NCBI GenBank assembly: GCA_964627305.1
Contig: CAZVHP010000001.1
Coordinates: 124,001-188,000, forward strand
Direction of reading: 5' to 3'
DNA: 64,000 nucleotides
DNA from: WJKG01 sp964627305
Lineage (GTDB): Bacteria; Zixibacteria; MSB-5A5; GN15; FEB-12
Part shown: positions 53,672 to 62,454 of the stretch, in pieces
Position numbering within the stretch: position 1 is the stretch's first letter
Layout: each line of letters starts with the position of its first letter
The notes under the pieces: generated by a model
Database searches by the model: none
Seen by the model: only the letters and a program-made list of their open reading frames with translations
Told to the model about the DNA's origin: nothing
Program-made: the position numbers and the translations under genes

Positions 53672-54424
53672 TTATTTAGCAGCCTTGAATATTCCAATAA
53701 AGCTATCGGCACTCAGCGAGGCGCCTCCAATAAGCCCGCCGTCGATATCCTTCTGCCTGAGGAGGTCGGCAGCGTTATCGGGCTTCATGGAGCCGCCGTA
53801 CAAAACAGGGAGAAGGTCGGCAGCCGCGGTGTCCTTCCGAGCCACCTTCTCCCGTATGAACTGATGCACCTGCTGAGCCATTTCGGGAGTAGCAGTCTTA
53901 CCGGTTCCAATTGCCCACACCGGCTCGTAGGCGATGACCACTTTCTTGAGGTGGTCAGGCGCCAGATCGGCCAGGGTACCTTCAACCTGCGCCGCTACTA
54001 CCTGCTCGGTTTCACCATTCTCGCGCTGCTGGAGTGTCTCACCGACACAAATGATCGGGGTCAGACCGGCCAGCAGCGCCCTCTTGACTTTGGCGTTCAC
54101 AAGCTGATCAGTCTCAGCGTGATACTGCCTTCGTTCAGAGTGGCCCAATATAACCCAGGTGGCCCCGAGTGTCAAGATCATCCGTGCGGAGATATCGCCG
54201 GTATAAGCTCCGTCGTCGTGTTCCGAGAGGTTCTGGGCGCCAAGGGCTATGTGGCTGCCTTTGAGAAGCTTGCCGGCGGTTTCGAGGGCCGTGTAGGGGG
54301 GGCAGACGAGCATTTCGGCCTTGTCCGACCTGGTGTCGCCATCCAGCAGTTGGCGCAAGAGGGCCTCCGCCTCGGAGGCGGTTTTGTTCATCTTCCAGTT
54401 ACCGGCGATGATCATCTTGCGCAT
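53672..54424 (-). CDS. tpiA: triosephosphate isomerase
   Basis: 250 aa, a standard TIM barrel interconverting dihydroxyacetone phosphate and glyceraldehyde 3-phosphate. Landmarks: AGNWKMNKT with the catalytic Lys near residue 11, WVILGHSERRQYHAET with the electrophilic His, the catalytic Glu in IAYEPVWAIGTGKTAT with the flexible loop, and the phosphate-binding LYGGSMKPDNA. The start is one base after the pgk stop. Confidence 0.97.
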   Translation of the reverse strand: MRKMIIAGNWKMNKTASEAEALLRQLLDGDTRSDKAEMLVCPPYTALETAGKLLKGSHIALGAQNLSEHDDGAYTGDISARMILTLGATWVILGHSERRQYHAETDQLVNAKVKRALLAGLTPIICVGETLQQRENGETEQVVAAQVEGTLADLAPDHLKKVVIAYEPVWAIGTGKTATPEMAQQVHQFIREKVARKDTAAADLLPVLYGGSMKPDNAADLLRQKDIDGGLIGGASLSADSFIGIFKAAK

Positions 54425-54425
54425 G

Positions 54426-55643
54426 TCATACCGCCTTTGTGCTGGAGGTATTGGTCAGCGCGGCCACGCCGGGCAGTTCCTTGCCCTCGAGGAATTCCAG
54501 TGATGCACCGCCGCCGGTGGAGATGTGGCTGAGTTTGTTCTCGACTTTGGCCATCTGCACGGCTGAGGCAGAATCGCCGCCGCCGATGATGGTGGTGGCG
54601 CCGTTCTCTGTCAGGCGGGCCAGCAAGCGGGCCAGTTCGAAGGTGCCCTTCGCGAAGGCCTCACGCTCGAAAACGCCCATGGGGCCATTCCACACGATCG
54701 TGTTGGCGTCGGCGAGTTCCTGCCCGAACACCTCGATAGTCTTCGGGCCGATATCCAGGCCCATTTTGCCGTTGGGGATGTTGTCGATACCGACAACCTC
54801 GGTGTCGGTGGCATCGATTCCTGAGGCAACGACAACATCAACAGGGGAAACAAGTTTCGCTCGTGAGTTCTGAACTTTGGCAAGAATCTCGCGAGCCATT
54901 TCGACACGATCTTCCTCGACCAGCGAGTCGCCGACCGAGAATCCTCTGGCCCGGGCGAAGGTGAAGACCATTCCGCCCCCGATCAGCAGCAGGTCCACCT
55001 TGTCCAGCAGGTTGGTTATCACGTCGATTTTGCCCGAGATTTTGGCGCCGCCGAGAATTGCCGCGAAGGGTCGTCGGGGATCCGCGAGAGCTTCGCCGAG
55101 GTACTTGAGTTCCTTTTCCATCAGAAAGCCCGCGACAGCTTGATCGAAATGTTTGGTGACGCCCTCGGTTGAGGCGTGCGCGCGGTGGGCGCTGCCGAAG
55201 GCGTCGTTGACATACACATCGCCGAGGCGGGCGAGCTTGGCGGCGAAATCGGCGTCGTTCTTTGTCTCCTCATCGTGGAAACGGAGGTTCTCGAGCAGGA
55301 CGATCTCGCCCGGCTGGAGTTTGTCGACGACATTGGAGGCTTCCGGCCCGATGCAGTCCTCGGCAAAGACGACGTCCTGTCCCAGCAACTCGGACAGCCG
55401 TTGGGCTACCGGGTGAAGGGACATTTCCGGTACGTGTTTGCCTTTGGGGCGGCCCAGGTGAGAACAGGCGACGACAATGCCACCATCGTCGAGGATCTTC
55501 CTGATGGTAGGCAGGGCGGCTCGAATCCGGCGATCGTCGGTGATCTGCTGTTTATCGTCGAGGGGGACATTGAAGTCGACTCGCACGAGAGCGCGGCGGT
55601 TGCGGAAGTTGATATCGGCCACTGTGATTTTGTTCATACTCAT
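54426..55643 (-). CDS. pgk: phosphoglycerate kinase
   Basis: 405 aa. N-terminal substrate domain with [14 protein letters not shown] and [10 protein letters not shown], hinge segment [15 protein letters not shown], and ATP-binding C-terminal domain with [25 protein letters not shown] and [13 protein letters not shown], followed by [20 protein letters not shown]. Converts 1,3-bisphosphoglycerate and ADP to 3-phosphoglycerate and ATP. The start may be the third codon (second Met). It lies 22 bases after gap and 1 base before tpiA. Confidence 0.97.
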   Translation of the reverse strand: MSMNKITVADINFRNRRALVRVDFNVPLDDKQQITDDRRIRAALPTIRKILDDGGIVVACSHLGRPKGKHVPEMSLHPVAQRLSELLGQDVVFAEDCIGPEASNVVDKLQPGEIVLLENLRFHDEETKNDADFAAKLARLGDVYVNDAFGSAHRAHASTEGVTKHFDQAVAGFLMEKELKYLGEALADPRRPFAAILGGAKISGKIDVITNLLDKVDLLLIGGGMVFTFARARGFSVGDSLVEEDRVEMAREILAKVQNSRAKLVSPVDVVVASGIDATDTEVVGIDNIPNGKMGLDIGPKTIEVFGQELADANTIVWNGPMGVFEREAFAKGTFELARLLARLTENGATTIIGGGDSASAVQMAKVENKLSHISTGGGASLEFLEGKELPGVAALTNTSSTKAV

Positions 55644-55665
55644 TGATCATCCGTCCTTTCGGCGG

Positions 55666-56652
55666 TTAGAACATCATCAGCATCATGTCGATCATGCGGC
55701 TTGAGAAGCCCCACTCGTTGTCATACCACGAGAACACCTTGACGAAATTCCCCTGGGCCATGGTCATCTGTGAGTCGAAGACAGACCCGTGCGGGTTGCC
55801 GATAATGTCGGTGGAAACGACCGGGTCCTCGCAGTACTGCAGTGCCTTGGCGAACCGCTTGTCCCTGGTTGCCTGTTTCATGGCAGCGTTGATTTCATCG
55901 ACGGTTACTTCCTTTTCGAGGATCGCGGCCAGGTCAACCAGGGAGCCATCGGGGGTGGGTACGCGGATGGCGCAACCATCCATCTTGCCGGTCAGTTCCG
56001 GGATAACCTGGGCGATCGCCTTGGCGGCGCCGGTGGTGGTGGGCACCATGGACATAGCAGCGGCGCGGGCGCGCCGGAGGTCCTTGTGGGGAGCATCGAG
56101 CAGGCGCTGGTCAGCAGTGTAGGAGTGGATAGTGGTCATGAAGCCCTTGACGATTCCGAAATTGTCAAGGAGCACTTTGGCGACGGGGGCCAGGCAGTTC
56201 GTGGTGCAGGAGCCTATGGAGATGATATGATGCCTGGAGCGGTCGTACTGATCGCCGTTGATGCCGGGGATGAAGGTGCCATCGTGTCCTTTGGCGGGTG
56301 CCGAGATGAGCACCTTTCTGGCGCCGGCGGTGATGTGCTTCGAGGCGGCTTCCTTGGTGCGGAACAGGCCGGTGGATTCCACGACAACATCGACATCAAG
56401 GTCTTTCCATGGCAGGTTGGTGGGATCTTTTTCGGCGAACACCTTGATCTTGTCGCCGTCGACAGAGATCTCGCCCTCGCCCGCCGCAACTTCGCCGGGG
56501 AACTTTCCGTGCACCGAATCATACTTGAGCAGGTGTGCCAGCGTGGCGGAATCGGTGATGTCGTTGATTGCGACGAACTTCATGTCGGCGTTGCGACCGG
56601 CCTTGAACACCAGCCGTCCGATACGGCCGAATCCGTTGATTGCTACTCTCAT
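55666..56652 (-). CDS. gap: glyceraldehyde-3-phosphate dehydrogenase, type I
   Basis: 328 aa. The NAD-binding N-terminus reads RVAINGFGRIGRLVFKAG; an Asp in AINDITDSATLAHLLKYDS indicates NAD rather than NADP preference. The catalytic Cys lies in SIGSCTTNCLAPVAKVL and the conserved WYDNEWGFSSRM ends the catalytic domain. GGGAGGA precedes the ATG. It opens a gap-pgk-tpiA-secG run, preceded at 30 bases by the outer-membrane protein gene, so the cluster may be longer. Confidence 0.97.
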   Translation of the reverse strand: MRVAINGFGRIGRLVFKAGRNADMKFVAINDITDSATLAHLLKYDSVHGKFPGEVAAGEGEISVDGDKIKVFAEKDPTNLPWKDLDVDVVVESTGLFRTKEAASKHITAGARKVLISAPAKGHDGTFIPGINGDQYDRSRHHIISIGSCTTNCLAPVAKVLLDNFGIVKGFMTTIHSYTADQRLLDAPHKDLRRARAAAMSMVPTTTGAAKAIAQVIPELTGKMDGCAIRVPTPDGSLVDLAAILEKEVTVDEINAAMKQATRDKRFAKALQYCEDPVVSTDIIGNPHGSVFDSQMTMAQGNFVKVFSWYDNEWGFSSRMIDMMLMMF

Positions 56653-56682
56653 AGTTTCCTCCCTGAGGGTTTGCTCACGTGA

Positions 56683-57387
56683 CTATTTTGCATATAGATA
56701 TTTGATTCCCAATGTGAATGCAAGTGCGCGATAATCGTCGGACAAAGCGAGGTCCTTGGAGAACTCGACCGGCAGCCAGCGGACCTGAGCTTCCAGGGCG
56801 ATGCTGCTTGCGAGGACCCAGTCGACGCCGGCGCTGAAGCTGTACCCCAGCGCGGTTCGTGATTCCTCGTTCAGATTGTCGTAATACGGGCTGCCGAGGG
56901 TTGTGAATTTCACATTTCGCCGCCCGTAGTACAGGCCGCCACCGATGGAGGTCCAGGGGACGAGGCTGCCTATTCCTCCCGGAATGGGGTAGATGCGGGC
57001 ATTCAGCAGGAAGCTGGTGATGATGAGGCTGCCTATCCGTTGGTTAGGGCCATCCTGTAAGGTGACATCGCCGCGATCGACCGTGCCCAGCGAGAACTCG
57101 CCCAACAGCAACGGGTGCAGCCGGTAGCCGAGAGTTCCCTCAAGATAGAACGACTGACCGGCGAGGTCGGCGCGGAAGTTGCCGGTCTGGTCACTGGTGG
57201 GGGCGTCCTTGCCGATATGACTCCAGATTCCCAGCCGACCGCCCGCCTGATGGGAGATCTTGTGCCAGTCCATCTTGGTGGCGGGCGCGGACCTGGTTGT
57301 GGAGTCCCGGGCCGAGATCGACGCGGCTGTCAGCAGCACCACCACCATAAGCGCCAGTGCGCTCTGTCTGCGGATATGTGCTAACAT
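56683..57387 (-). CDS. outer-membrane beta-barrel protein
   Basis: 234 aa. A signal peptide (ALALMVVVLLTAASISA) is followed by a mature domain of alternating strands ending in an aromatic-type final strand (DYRALAFTLGIKYLYAK), the layout of an eight-stranded OmpA/OmpW-like barrel. Strand examples: FYLEGTLGYRLHPLLLGEFS and SFLLNARIYPIPGG. The function is unknown. The ATG overlaps the stop of a 19-codon frame just upstream (57381-57440) that has its own ribosome site, suggesting translational coupling. It lies upstream of gap. Confidence 0.75.
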   Translation of the reverse strand: MLAHIRRQSALALMVVVLLTAASISARDSTTRSAPATKMDWHKISHQAGGRLGIWSHIGKDAPTSDQTGNFRADLAGQSFYLEGTLGYRLHPLLLGEFSLGTVDRGDVTLQDGPNQRIGSLIITSFLLNARIYPIPGGIGSLVPWTSIGGGLYYGRRNVKFTTLGSPYYDNLNEESRTALGYSFSAGVDWVLASSIALEAQVRWLPVEFSKDLALSDDYRALAFTLGIKYLYAK

Positions 57388-57440
57388 AGTCGCACTGCCC
57401 CGATTGTCTGCGAGATGGTTACCTCAGTGTCGACATCCAT
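57381..57440 (-). CDS. possible 19-aa leader peptide overlapping the barrel-protein start
   Basis: The frame MDVDTEVTISQTIGAVRLC is preceded by AAGGAG ten bases upstream, a better ribosome site than the barrel gene itself has. Its stop overlaps the barrel gene's ATG (ATGTTAG). It could serve to couple or control translation; it may equally be a chance frame. Confidence 0.35.
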   Translation of the reverse strand: MDVDTEVTISQTIGAVRLC

Positions 57441-57488
57441 GTGATCCTTGCTCCTTTTTACCTACAATAGCGACGCAGCGATTTGGTT

Positions 57489-59096
57489 TCAATTTTCTGC
57501 GGCCGGGTAGACGATTATCCGGTGGCCCGGGTAGTCGAACAGCACCGAGAAGTTCTCCAGGACCAGGTTACCGATATTGCCGTCAAGCTCCTCCGACGCG
57601 GTCAGGCCGGTCCCCGAGTCGGGCAGGATGACGCGCAGGTCCGAGATGAGGATGTCACCCATTCTGAAGGCGGCGATGTAGGCAGTCTTGCCCCGGAGTG
57701 CTCCGCCGACGCCGCCCAGCCACTGATCGGTGGTCTCGATTTCCGACAGGAGCGGCCCGAGGTTATGCCGGTTGATGAATCCGGGATGAATGACGAGGCC
57801 GAAGGCATTGCCCAGATCGACAAGGAACTGCCCGGGTGTACCCAAGACCTCGGCCGTAACCGTGGGGACCTGCATGGTCAGGTCGAAGGGTATCTCTGTA
57901 CCGGAATCAGGGGCGATGAAGTTCTCCGGATTGTAGACGCGCAGGGTACGATTGGCGTAGTCGATACGCACCGGGAAGCGCGAGAGGAAGTCGTAACCTA
58001 TCAAGCCTCCGAATGTGGCTGTGTCACGCTGCGGGGACAGCTCGCTGAGGTCGAAGGTGCCGGCGACCTGGTCATACAGCGTCATATCGCCGATCTGCAG
58101 CGAATCAGTTTTGACCAGGGCGACCTGTTCGTAGCCACCGATCCCCCGAGCGGGAAGGGATCCGACCACGGGCAGTTTCAGACGGTCGGCCAGCGGCTGG
58201 TGCAGCAGATTGGCTGAGGCGCCCGAATCAAGGATGAACCAGGCCGACATTCTGCCGTTGAGGATTGCCTTAATGCGGATATGGCCGAACCGGTAATCGA
58301 AGGGGACATCGACGTGGGTGGTATTGCCTGGAAAGCGGGAGTCAGTTGGTTCCTCGCCGGGCATGACAAACAGCCTGCGGTCGATGGCGTCATTGAAGAT
58401 GACGGTATCGGCCTGCAAGACGACCTCCATGGGAACATCGGGCGCCACAGCGACTGACCGGAACGGCACCGGGATGCCCTGAACGGTGCGATAGTCGCTG
58501 ACCTCGGTGATGGTCGGGACATTGTCAAGGCGGCTGATCATCAGGCGTCGGAAGCCATCGGTCGTGTCATACAGGGCGCGGACAGTATCCCGAAACATGG
58601 GGTAGAAATGCACCTCGTGATATGTCTGGCCGTTGCGCTCGGTGAGGCCCTTGTACTCGTAGTCGCCTTCGAGGCGATCAGGCACAATGTAGGACATGGA
58701 TTCGAAATAGACGCTCTTGAGCAACTCTCGCCGCTCGAAGCCACTTAGTCGTGAGGCTCGACCGTTGGCGTCGATCTGCCAGGCGGTTTCGCCATCGAAG
58801 GCCTGTACCAGGCGCAGGTGTCCGAGATTCAACTCCAGGTAGAGTTTGTCGGGGGGGACAAACACCTGCTGGAACCGCCCCCGCAGGCCGTTGAGGTCGG
58901 CCGATCCGGCGGAGCGAAAGGAAGTGCCGTCGAGCAGCTTGTCACGTGCCTGGGGTCCTCCGAGCGATTGAACCAGCAGGGAATCGAGATTGAACTGAGT
59001 TGTCTTCGCGGTGTCCTCTGTCGCCTGCACTTGCAGGGCAATGCAGAAGACAACTGGCAAAAGGAAAAGAGCTGATAGTTTGTACATGTTCTCCAT
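57489..59096 (-). CDS. secreted retropepsin-like aspartyl protease
   Basis: 535 aa. A signal peptide (KLSALFLLPVVFCIALQVQA) is followed by an N-terminal domain of about 230 residues resembling an outer-membrane lipoprotein-sorting beta sheet (YLELNLGHLRLVQAFDGET, ADTVIFND). Then come two aspartyl-protease half-domains: WFILDSGASANLLHQPLADRL with the DSGA motif, and QFLVDLGNAFGLVIHPGF with a degenerate DLGN in the second site. The hydrophobic-hydrophobic-Gly flap partner appears in GGLIGYDFLSRFPVRIDY. A single canonical DSG means either a dimeric retropepsin-type enzyme or a weak one. The start could be 59096 or 59087. It is in the same direction as the barrel gene. Confidence 0.75.
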   Translation of the reverse strand: MENMYKLSALFLLPVVFCIALQVQATEDTAKTTQFNLDSLLVQSLGGPQARDKLLDGTSFRSAGSADLNGLRGRFQQVFVPPDKLYLELNLGHLRLVQAFDGETAWQIDANGRASRLSGFERRELLKSVYFESMSYIVPDRLEGDYEYKGLTERNGQTYHEVHFYPMFRDTVRALYDTTDGFRRLMISRLDNVPTITEVSDYRTVQGIPVPFRSVAVAPDVPMEVVLQADTVIFNDAIDRRLFVMPGEEPTDSRFPGNTTHVDVPFDYRFGHIRIKAILNGRMSAWFILDSGASANLLHQPLADRLKLPVVGSLPARGIGGYEQVALVKTDSLQIGDMTLYDQVAGTFDLSELSPQRDTATFGGLIGYDFLSRFPVRIDYANRTLRVYNPENFIAPDSGTEIPFDLTMQVPTVTAEVLGTPGQFLVDLGNAFGLVIHPGFINRHNLGPLLSEIETTDQWLGGVGGALRGKTAYIAAFRMGDILISDLRVILPDSGTGLTASEELDGNIGNLVLENFSVLFDYPGHRIIVYPAAEN

Positions 59097-59369
59097 GTTC
59101 CGTTCGCGAAACGGTGATCTGTGTCGCACACTATCTTGTCGGCGCGTGCGAGGCAAGTCTAAACAGGCGATGCGATGTGTGGTCGGCAGGGCTACCGGCT
59201 GGTGGTAGTCCTGAGCTCTGCCGAGTGCTACGTCTCTTATACGGCGGAAGCTGCGTGCAGAAGACGGCCTTCCCGATCACGGTCAGTCGGTGCCGATCGG
59301 ACGCGCCCGTCGTAACCAAAAAACCGAGCCAGAAGCGGCCCGGTTTCCAGAAGCTTGCGCAGTGGTGTA

Positions 59370-59738
59370 TTAGTTTTCGACGTATTTTCCCAGAATGGCG
59401 CCCATGCGGCTGCTCATTTTGGAGTTGGGATAGACCTCGGTGGCGCCGGCGATCTTGGCGGCCTTCATCTGGTCCTTGAGAACGTGAGGTGAATAGCAGA
59501 CGATGGGTATCTCAGCGGTGGCGCCATAGGATCGCAGCTTGTTGATCAGCGATGGTGCCTCGATGCCGTTGAGATTGAGGTCGATGATGATGAGATCCGG
59601 CTGCAATTCCTGGGCCTTGTTGAAGATCTCGTCCGAACGAATCGCTTTGATGCCCTCGGCTTCCACCCCATCAAGATAGGTCATGATCTTCGAGGTGAAG
59701 ATCATGTTGTTAGCAGCAATAATGACTTTTTTACTCAT
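59370..59738 (-). CDS. stand-alone receiver-domain protein with degenerate acidic pocket
   Basis: 122 aa, a single CheY-like fold. The acceptor position is Asp53 in LIIIDLNLNG, with Ser83 at the Thr/Ser position and Lys107 in YPNSK. The normal acidic pair near residues 10-11 is replaced by Asn-Asn (IIAANNMIF), so Mg2+ binding and phosphorylation may be poor or absent. Such single receivers act through protein contacts, for instance in motility or type IV pilus control. The gene stands alone with about 210 bases before the next gene, and the upstream minus-strand sequence contains TTATATTAA, a possible -10. Confidence 0.8.
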   Translation of the reverse strand: MSKKVIIAANNMIFTSKIMTYLDGVEAEGIKAIRSDEIFNKAQELQPDLIIIDLNLNGIEAPSLINKLRSYGATAEIPIVCYSPHVLKDQMKAAKIAGATEVYPNSKMSSRMGAILGKYVEN

Positions 59739-59786
59739 GTATCCTGAATGCGTCAGACTCGTTGCAAACCCTCTTGTGTGTCGCTG

Positions 59787-59805
59787 TCGCGGACACCCCG
59801 CGACG
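59787..59805. repeat. perfect hairpin in the receiver-gene upstream region
   Basis: GTCGCGG-ACACC-CCGCGAC, a 7-bp stem, lies about 50 bases upstream of the receiver gene start. It would be within the leader if transcription starts near the TTATATT box. Confidence 0.4.
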
Positions 59806-60004
59806 GGTTAATATAACACATTTTACCCGTAAAGGGAAGCACCAACACAGAAAAAACAGCACTCGGGGCGCTCTTTGAGTGTAAGTTGTTACTGTTTCAG
59901 TAGTTCGCTGTTTCGGGCGGTGGTCGGCCCGCCCGGCGCTAACGGCAGCGGTCCGGCCCGTTTTTTGGTTGATTTGACGGTGTTTTGGGGCTATCGAGCG
60001 GGCG

Positions 60005-61426
60005 ATGAAACACACGAAGATCATTGCCACTTTTGGTCCGGCGATAAGTGATCGGGGCCGTATTCAGGCCGTATGTCGTGCCGGCGTGAACGTGTTTCGG
60101 GTCAATTGCTCGCATGGGAATCGGGACAGCTTTCTGGCGGCGAGGGATCTGATCCGACAAGCGACGAGCGAGCTTGAGTATCCCATTGGATTGCTGTTTG
60201 ACATCAGTGGGCCGAAGCTCCGGGTGGGATCGTTCGAGGGCAGTATCGAGGTCGACGCGGATGATCGCATTGTACTTACTACCGGTGATTTCGATGTCGC
60301 CCAGCGCGTTCTGAGTGTCAATCATCCCGGTATCATCAGTTCGCTGAAGGTCGGGGAGAAGGTGTATATCGACGACGGGAACCTTCGTTTCGACGTAACC
60401 GAGCAGGATGAGCGCCGGGTCGTGCTGACCGCGCTGAACGGTGGTAAGCTGTTGCCCAACAAAGGCATCAATCTTCCGCAGACGGATTTGCAGATTCCGA
60501 CCATTGGAGACAAGGACCGAGAGGATATTGCCACTGCGGTTGAGGCCGGGGCCGATTTCGTGGCGATTTCGTTCGTTCGTTCTGGTGATGATGTCCTTGA
60601 GGCCAAACGGCTGATCAATCGTGCCGGCGGGCAGCAGAAGGTGATCGCCAAGCTGGAGCGTCTGGAGGCCGTACAGCGACTCGAAGAGATTCTGCTGGTT
60701 GCGGACGGCGTCATGGTGGCGCGCGGTGATTTGGGCGTGGAACTGCCGTTCGAGGATGTGCCGCGCTTCCAGAAGGAGATTATTCGGCAGGCTAACCGTC
60801 ACCACAAGCCGGTGATTGTTGCCACGCAGATGCTCGAGTCGATGCGGTTTTCGCCGCGGGCGACCCGGGCCGAGGTGAATGATGTGGCGACGGCGGTCTA
60901 TGACTATGTGGATGCCGTCATGCTCTCGGCCGAGACCGCCACCGGGCAGTATCCGCTGGAAGCAGTGGCGACCATGGCGCAGGTGATCAACGCGACCGAG
61001 GCGGTCGCCGAGCGTCCCGAAGTCCGCCCGGATCGAATCCTGATCGAGTCGGCGCCGGCTAATGCTATCGCGGAGGCCGTTAGCCGCATGGGGGCTGATC
61101 TGGAAGCGGCGGCGATAATGGCGTTTACGACATCCGGATATACGGCGCAGTTGATGGCCAACTTGTATCCCCGGCAACCGATAATCGCGTTAACGCCGAC
61201 GGCGGAGATTATGGGCCAACTGACTTTGCATCGGGGCGTCTATCCGGTACATACCAAACATGTCGAAACCTTTGATGAGCTGATCGAAACGGTCGAGGCC
61301 GTCAATGATAGTCACCACCTGGCCCGTTCGGGTGACCTTGTCATGGTTACCGGCGGGGCGCCGTTCGGCCGCCAGGGTACCACCAATTTCTTGCTGGTTC
61401 ACGAGATGGGGAGTAGCCGAGTATGA
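60005..61426 (+). CDS. pyk: pyruvate kinase
   Basis: 473 aa, the usual length. KIIATFGPAI at the N-terminus, VNVFRVNCSHGN (the family normally has RLNFSHG), FDISGPKLRVG in place of the common DTKGPEIR, B-domain with VYIDDGNLRF, the catalytic Lys region KLERLEAVQRLEEI, metal site VMVARGDLGVELPFEDV, and the MLESM..TRAEVNDVATAV motif. It catalyses PEP plus ADP to pyruvate plus ATP, completing lower glycolysis with gap, pgk and tpiA nearby. The ATG overlaps nothing upstream; the stop overlaps the next gene by 4 bases (ATGA). Confidence 0.95.
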   Translation: MKHTKIIATFGPAISDRGRIQAVCRAGVNVFRVNCSHGNRDSFLAARDLIRQATSELEYPIGLLFDISGPKLRVGSFEGSIEVDADDRIVLTTGDFDVAQRVLSVNHPGIISSLKVGEKVYIDDGNLRFDVTEQDERRVVLTALNGGKLLPNKGINLPQTDLQIPTIGDKDREDIATAVEAGADFVAISFVRSGDDVLEAKRLINRAGGQQKVIAKLERLEAVQRLEEILLVADGVMVARGDLGVELPFEDVPRFQKEIIRQANRHHKPVIVATQMLESMRFSPRATRAEVNDVATAVYDYVDAVMLSAETATGQYPLEAVATMAQVINATEAVAERPEVRPDRILIESAPANAIAEAVSRMGADLEAAAIMAFTTSGYTAQLMANLYPRQPIIALTPTAEIMGQLTLHRGVYPVHTKHVETFDELIETVEAVNDSHHLARSGDLVMVTGGAPFGRQGTTNFLLVHEMGSSRV

Positions 61427-62328
61427 AGATTCGCCTGTTGACTCTGTGGCTGGTTCTGGCGGTGTATGCGGGGTTGTCCGGTGTCAGGGCGGAGCAGCCG
61501 GGCAGTGCGAAGGACCAGGCCGCCATCGAACGGCAGATGTGTGTGACGTTTGATGGCTTGCCGCTCGACAAAAGCTTCACCGACGTGGACCGTCGGCTTA
61601 TCACCTCGGAAGTACTCGAAGCGATGGATGTCCATTCGGCTAAAGGGGCAGGGTTTGTGGTGGGGGAGAACATAGAGGACAGTTACGATCTGCTGGGGGA
61701 GTGGCTCAACCGGGGGCACGTGCTGGGGAATCTGACGTACTCGCACCAGGATCTGCACCAGATTGGCGCTGAGAATTACATTCGGGAGATCAACCTCGGG
61801 GCGGAGGCGCTGGAGGTCATGCTGGCCGGGTTCGGTCAGAAGAAGCGTTACTTCCGCTATCCGTATCTGCACTACGGTCATACAGTAGCTGATAAGCGCG
61901 AGGTGCGCATGTTTCTGGCTGAGCGAAATGATGTGGTGGCCCATGCCAGTATTGTGGTCGAGGATTACCTGTACAACCTGAGTCTGGAGAAGCTTGGCAG
62001 CAAGGCTGACTCAGCGGATTATCTGGAGCTTATGGGGGAGTATCTGAATCACGTTCTCGACGAGGTCGAGAAGGCGGAGTCGCAGTCGATGCAGCTACTG
62101 GGGCGCAACTGCCGGCATATTCTGCAGCTTCGGCTGAATCGCCTGAATGCCGCGTTTCTGAACGACATGCTGATTGCCCTGAAGACGATGGGATATGAGT
62201 TCATTCCTTTGGATGAGGCCCTGAAAGATGAGCTGTACAGCCGGCCGGAGGCGTATTTCGAGTCGCGCGGCGTAGGCTATCTGGAGATGATTTTCTTCAG
62301 CGATCCTGATCTGTTGCCGGCTGAATGA
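61423..62328 (+). CDS. secreted polysaccharide deacetylase-like protein
   Basis: 301 aa. A signal peptide (LLTLWLVLAVYAGLSGVRA) precedes a NodB-type domain. MCVTFDGLPLD is the first motif with its Asp, HVLGNLTYSHQDLHQ the metal histidine motif, and RYFRYPYLHYGHT the conserved R-x-P-Y/F. NodB proteins remove N- or O-acetyl groups from polysaccharides, including peptidoglycan and chitin oligomers. A long helical C-terminal part follows (SADYLELMGEYLNHVLDEVE). It overlaps pyk by 4 bases, probably an operon accident. Confidence 0.8.
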   Translation: MKIRLLTLWLVLAVYAGLSGVRAEQPGSAKDQAAIERQMCVTFDGLPLDKSFTDVDRRLITSEVLEAMDVHSAKGAGFVVGENIEDSYDLLGEWLNRGHVLGNLTYSHQDLHQIGAENYIREINLGAEALEVMLAGFGQKKRYFRYPYLHYGHTVADKREVRMFLAERNDVVAHASIVVEDYLYNLSLEKLGSKADSADYLELMGEYLNHVLDEVEKAESQSMQLLGRNCRHILQLRLNRLNAAFLNDMLIALKTMGYEFIPLDEALKDELYSRPEAYFESRGVGYLEMIFFSDPDLLPAE

Positions 62329-62454
62329 GGGGACGCATTTCGTTTCGGAGACGATTGTCCGCAAGATGTGACACAAACCTCATCTGCAGTTGTTATTATG
62401 GTACGGCCTGGAGTAACCGATCCATAACATAGTAACAATGACAGGTGCCGGCTC

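Noticed and set aside
62329..62454. Cobalamin riboswitch before the B12-dependent reductase
   Set aside because: The 126-base leader is too short and lacks the B12-box core.
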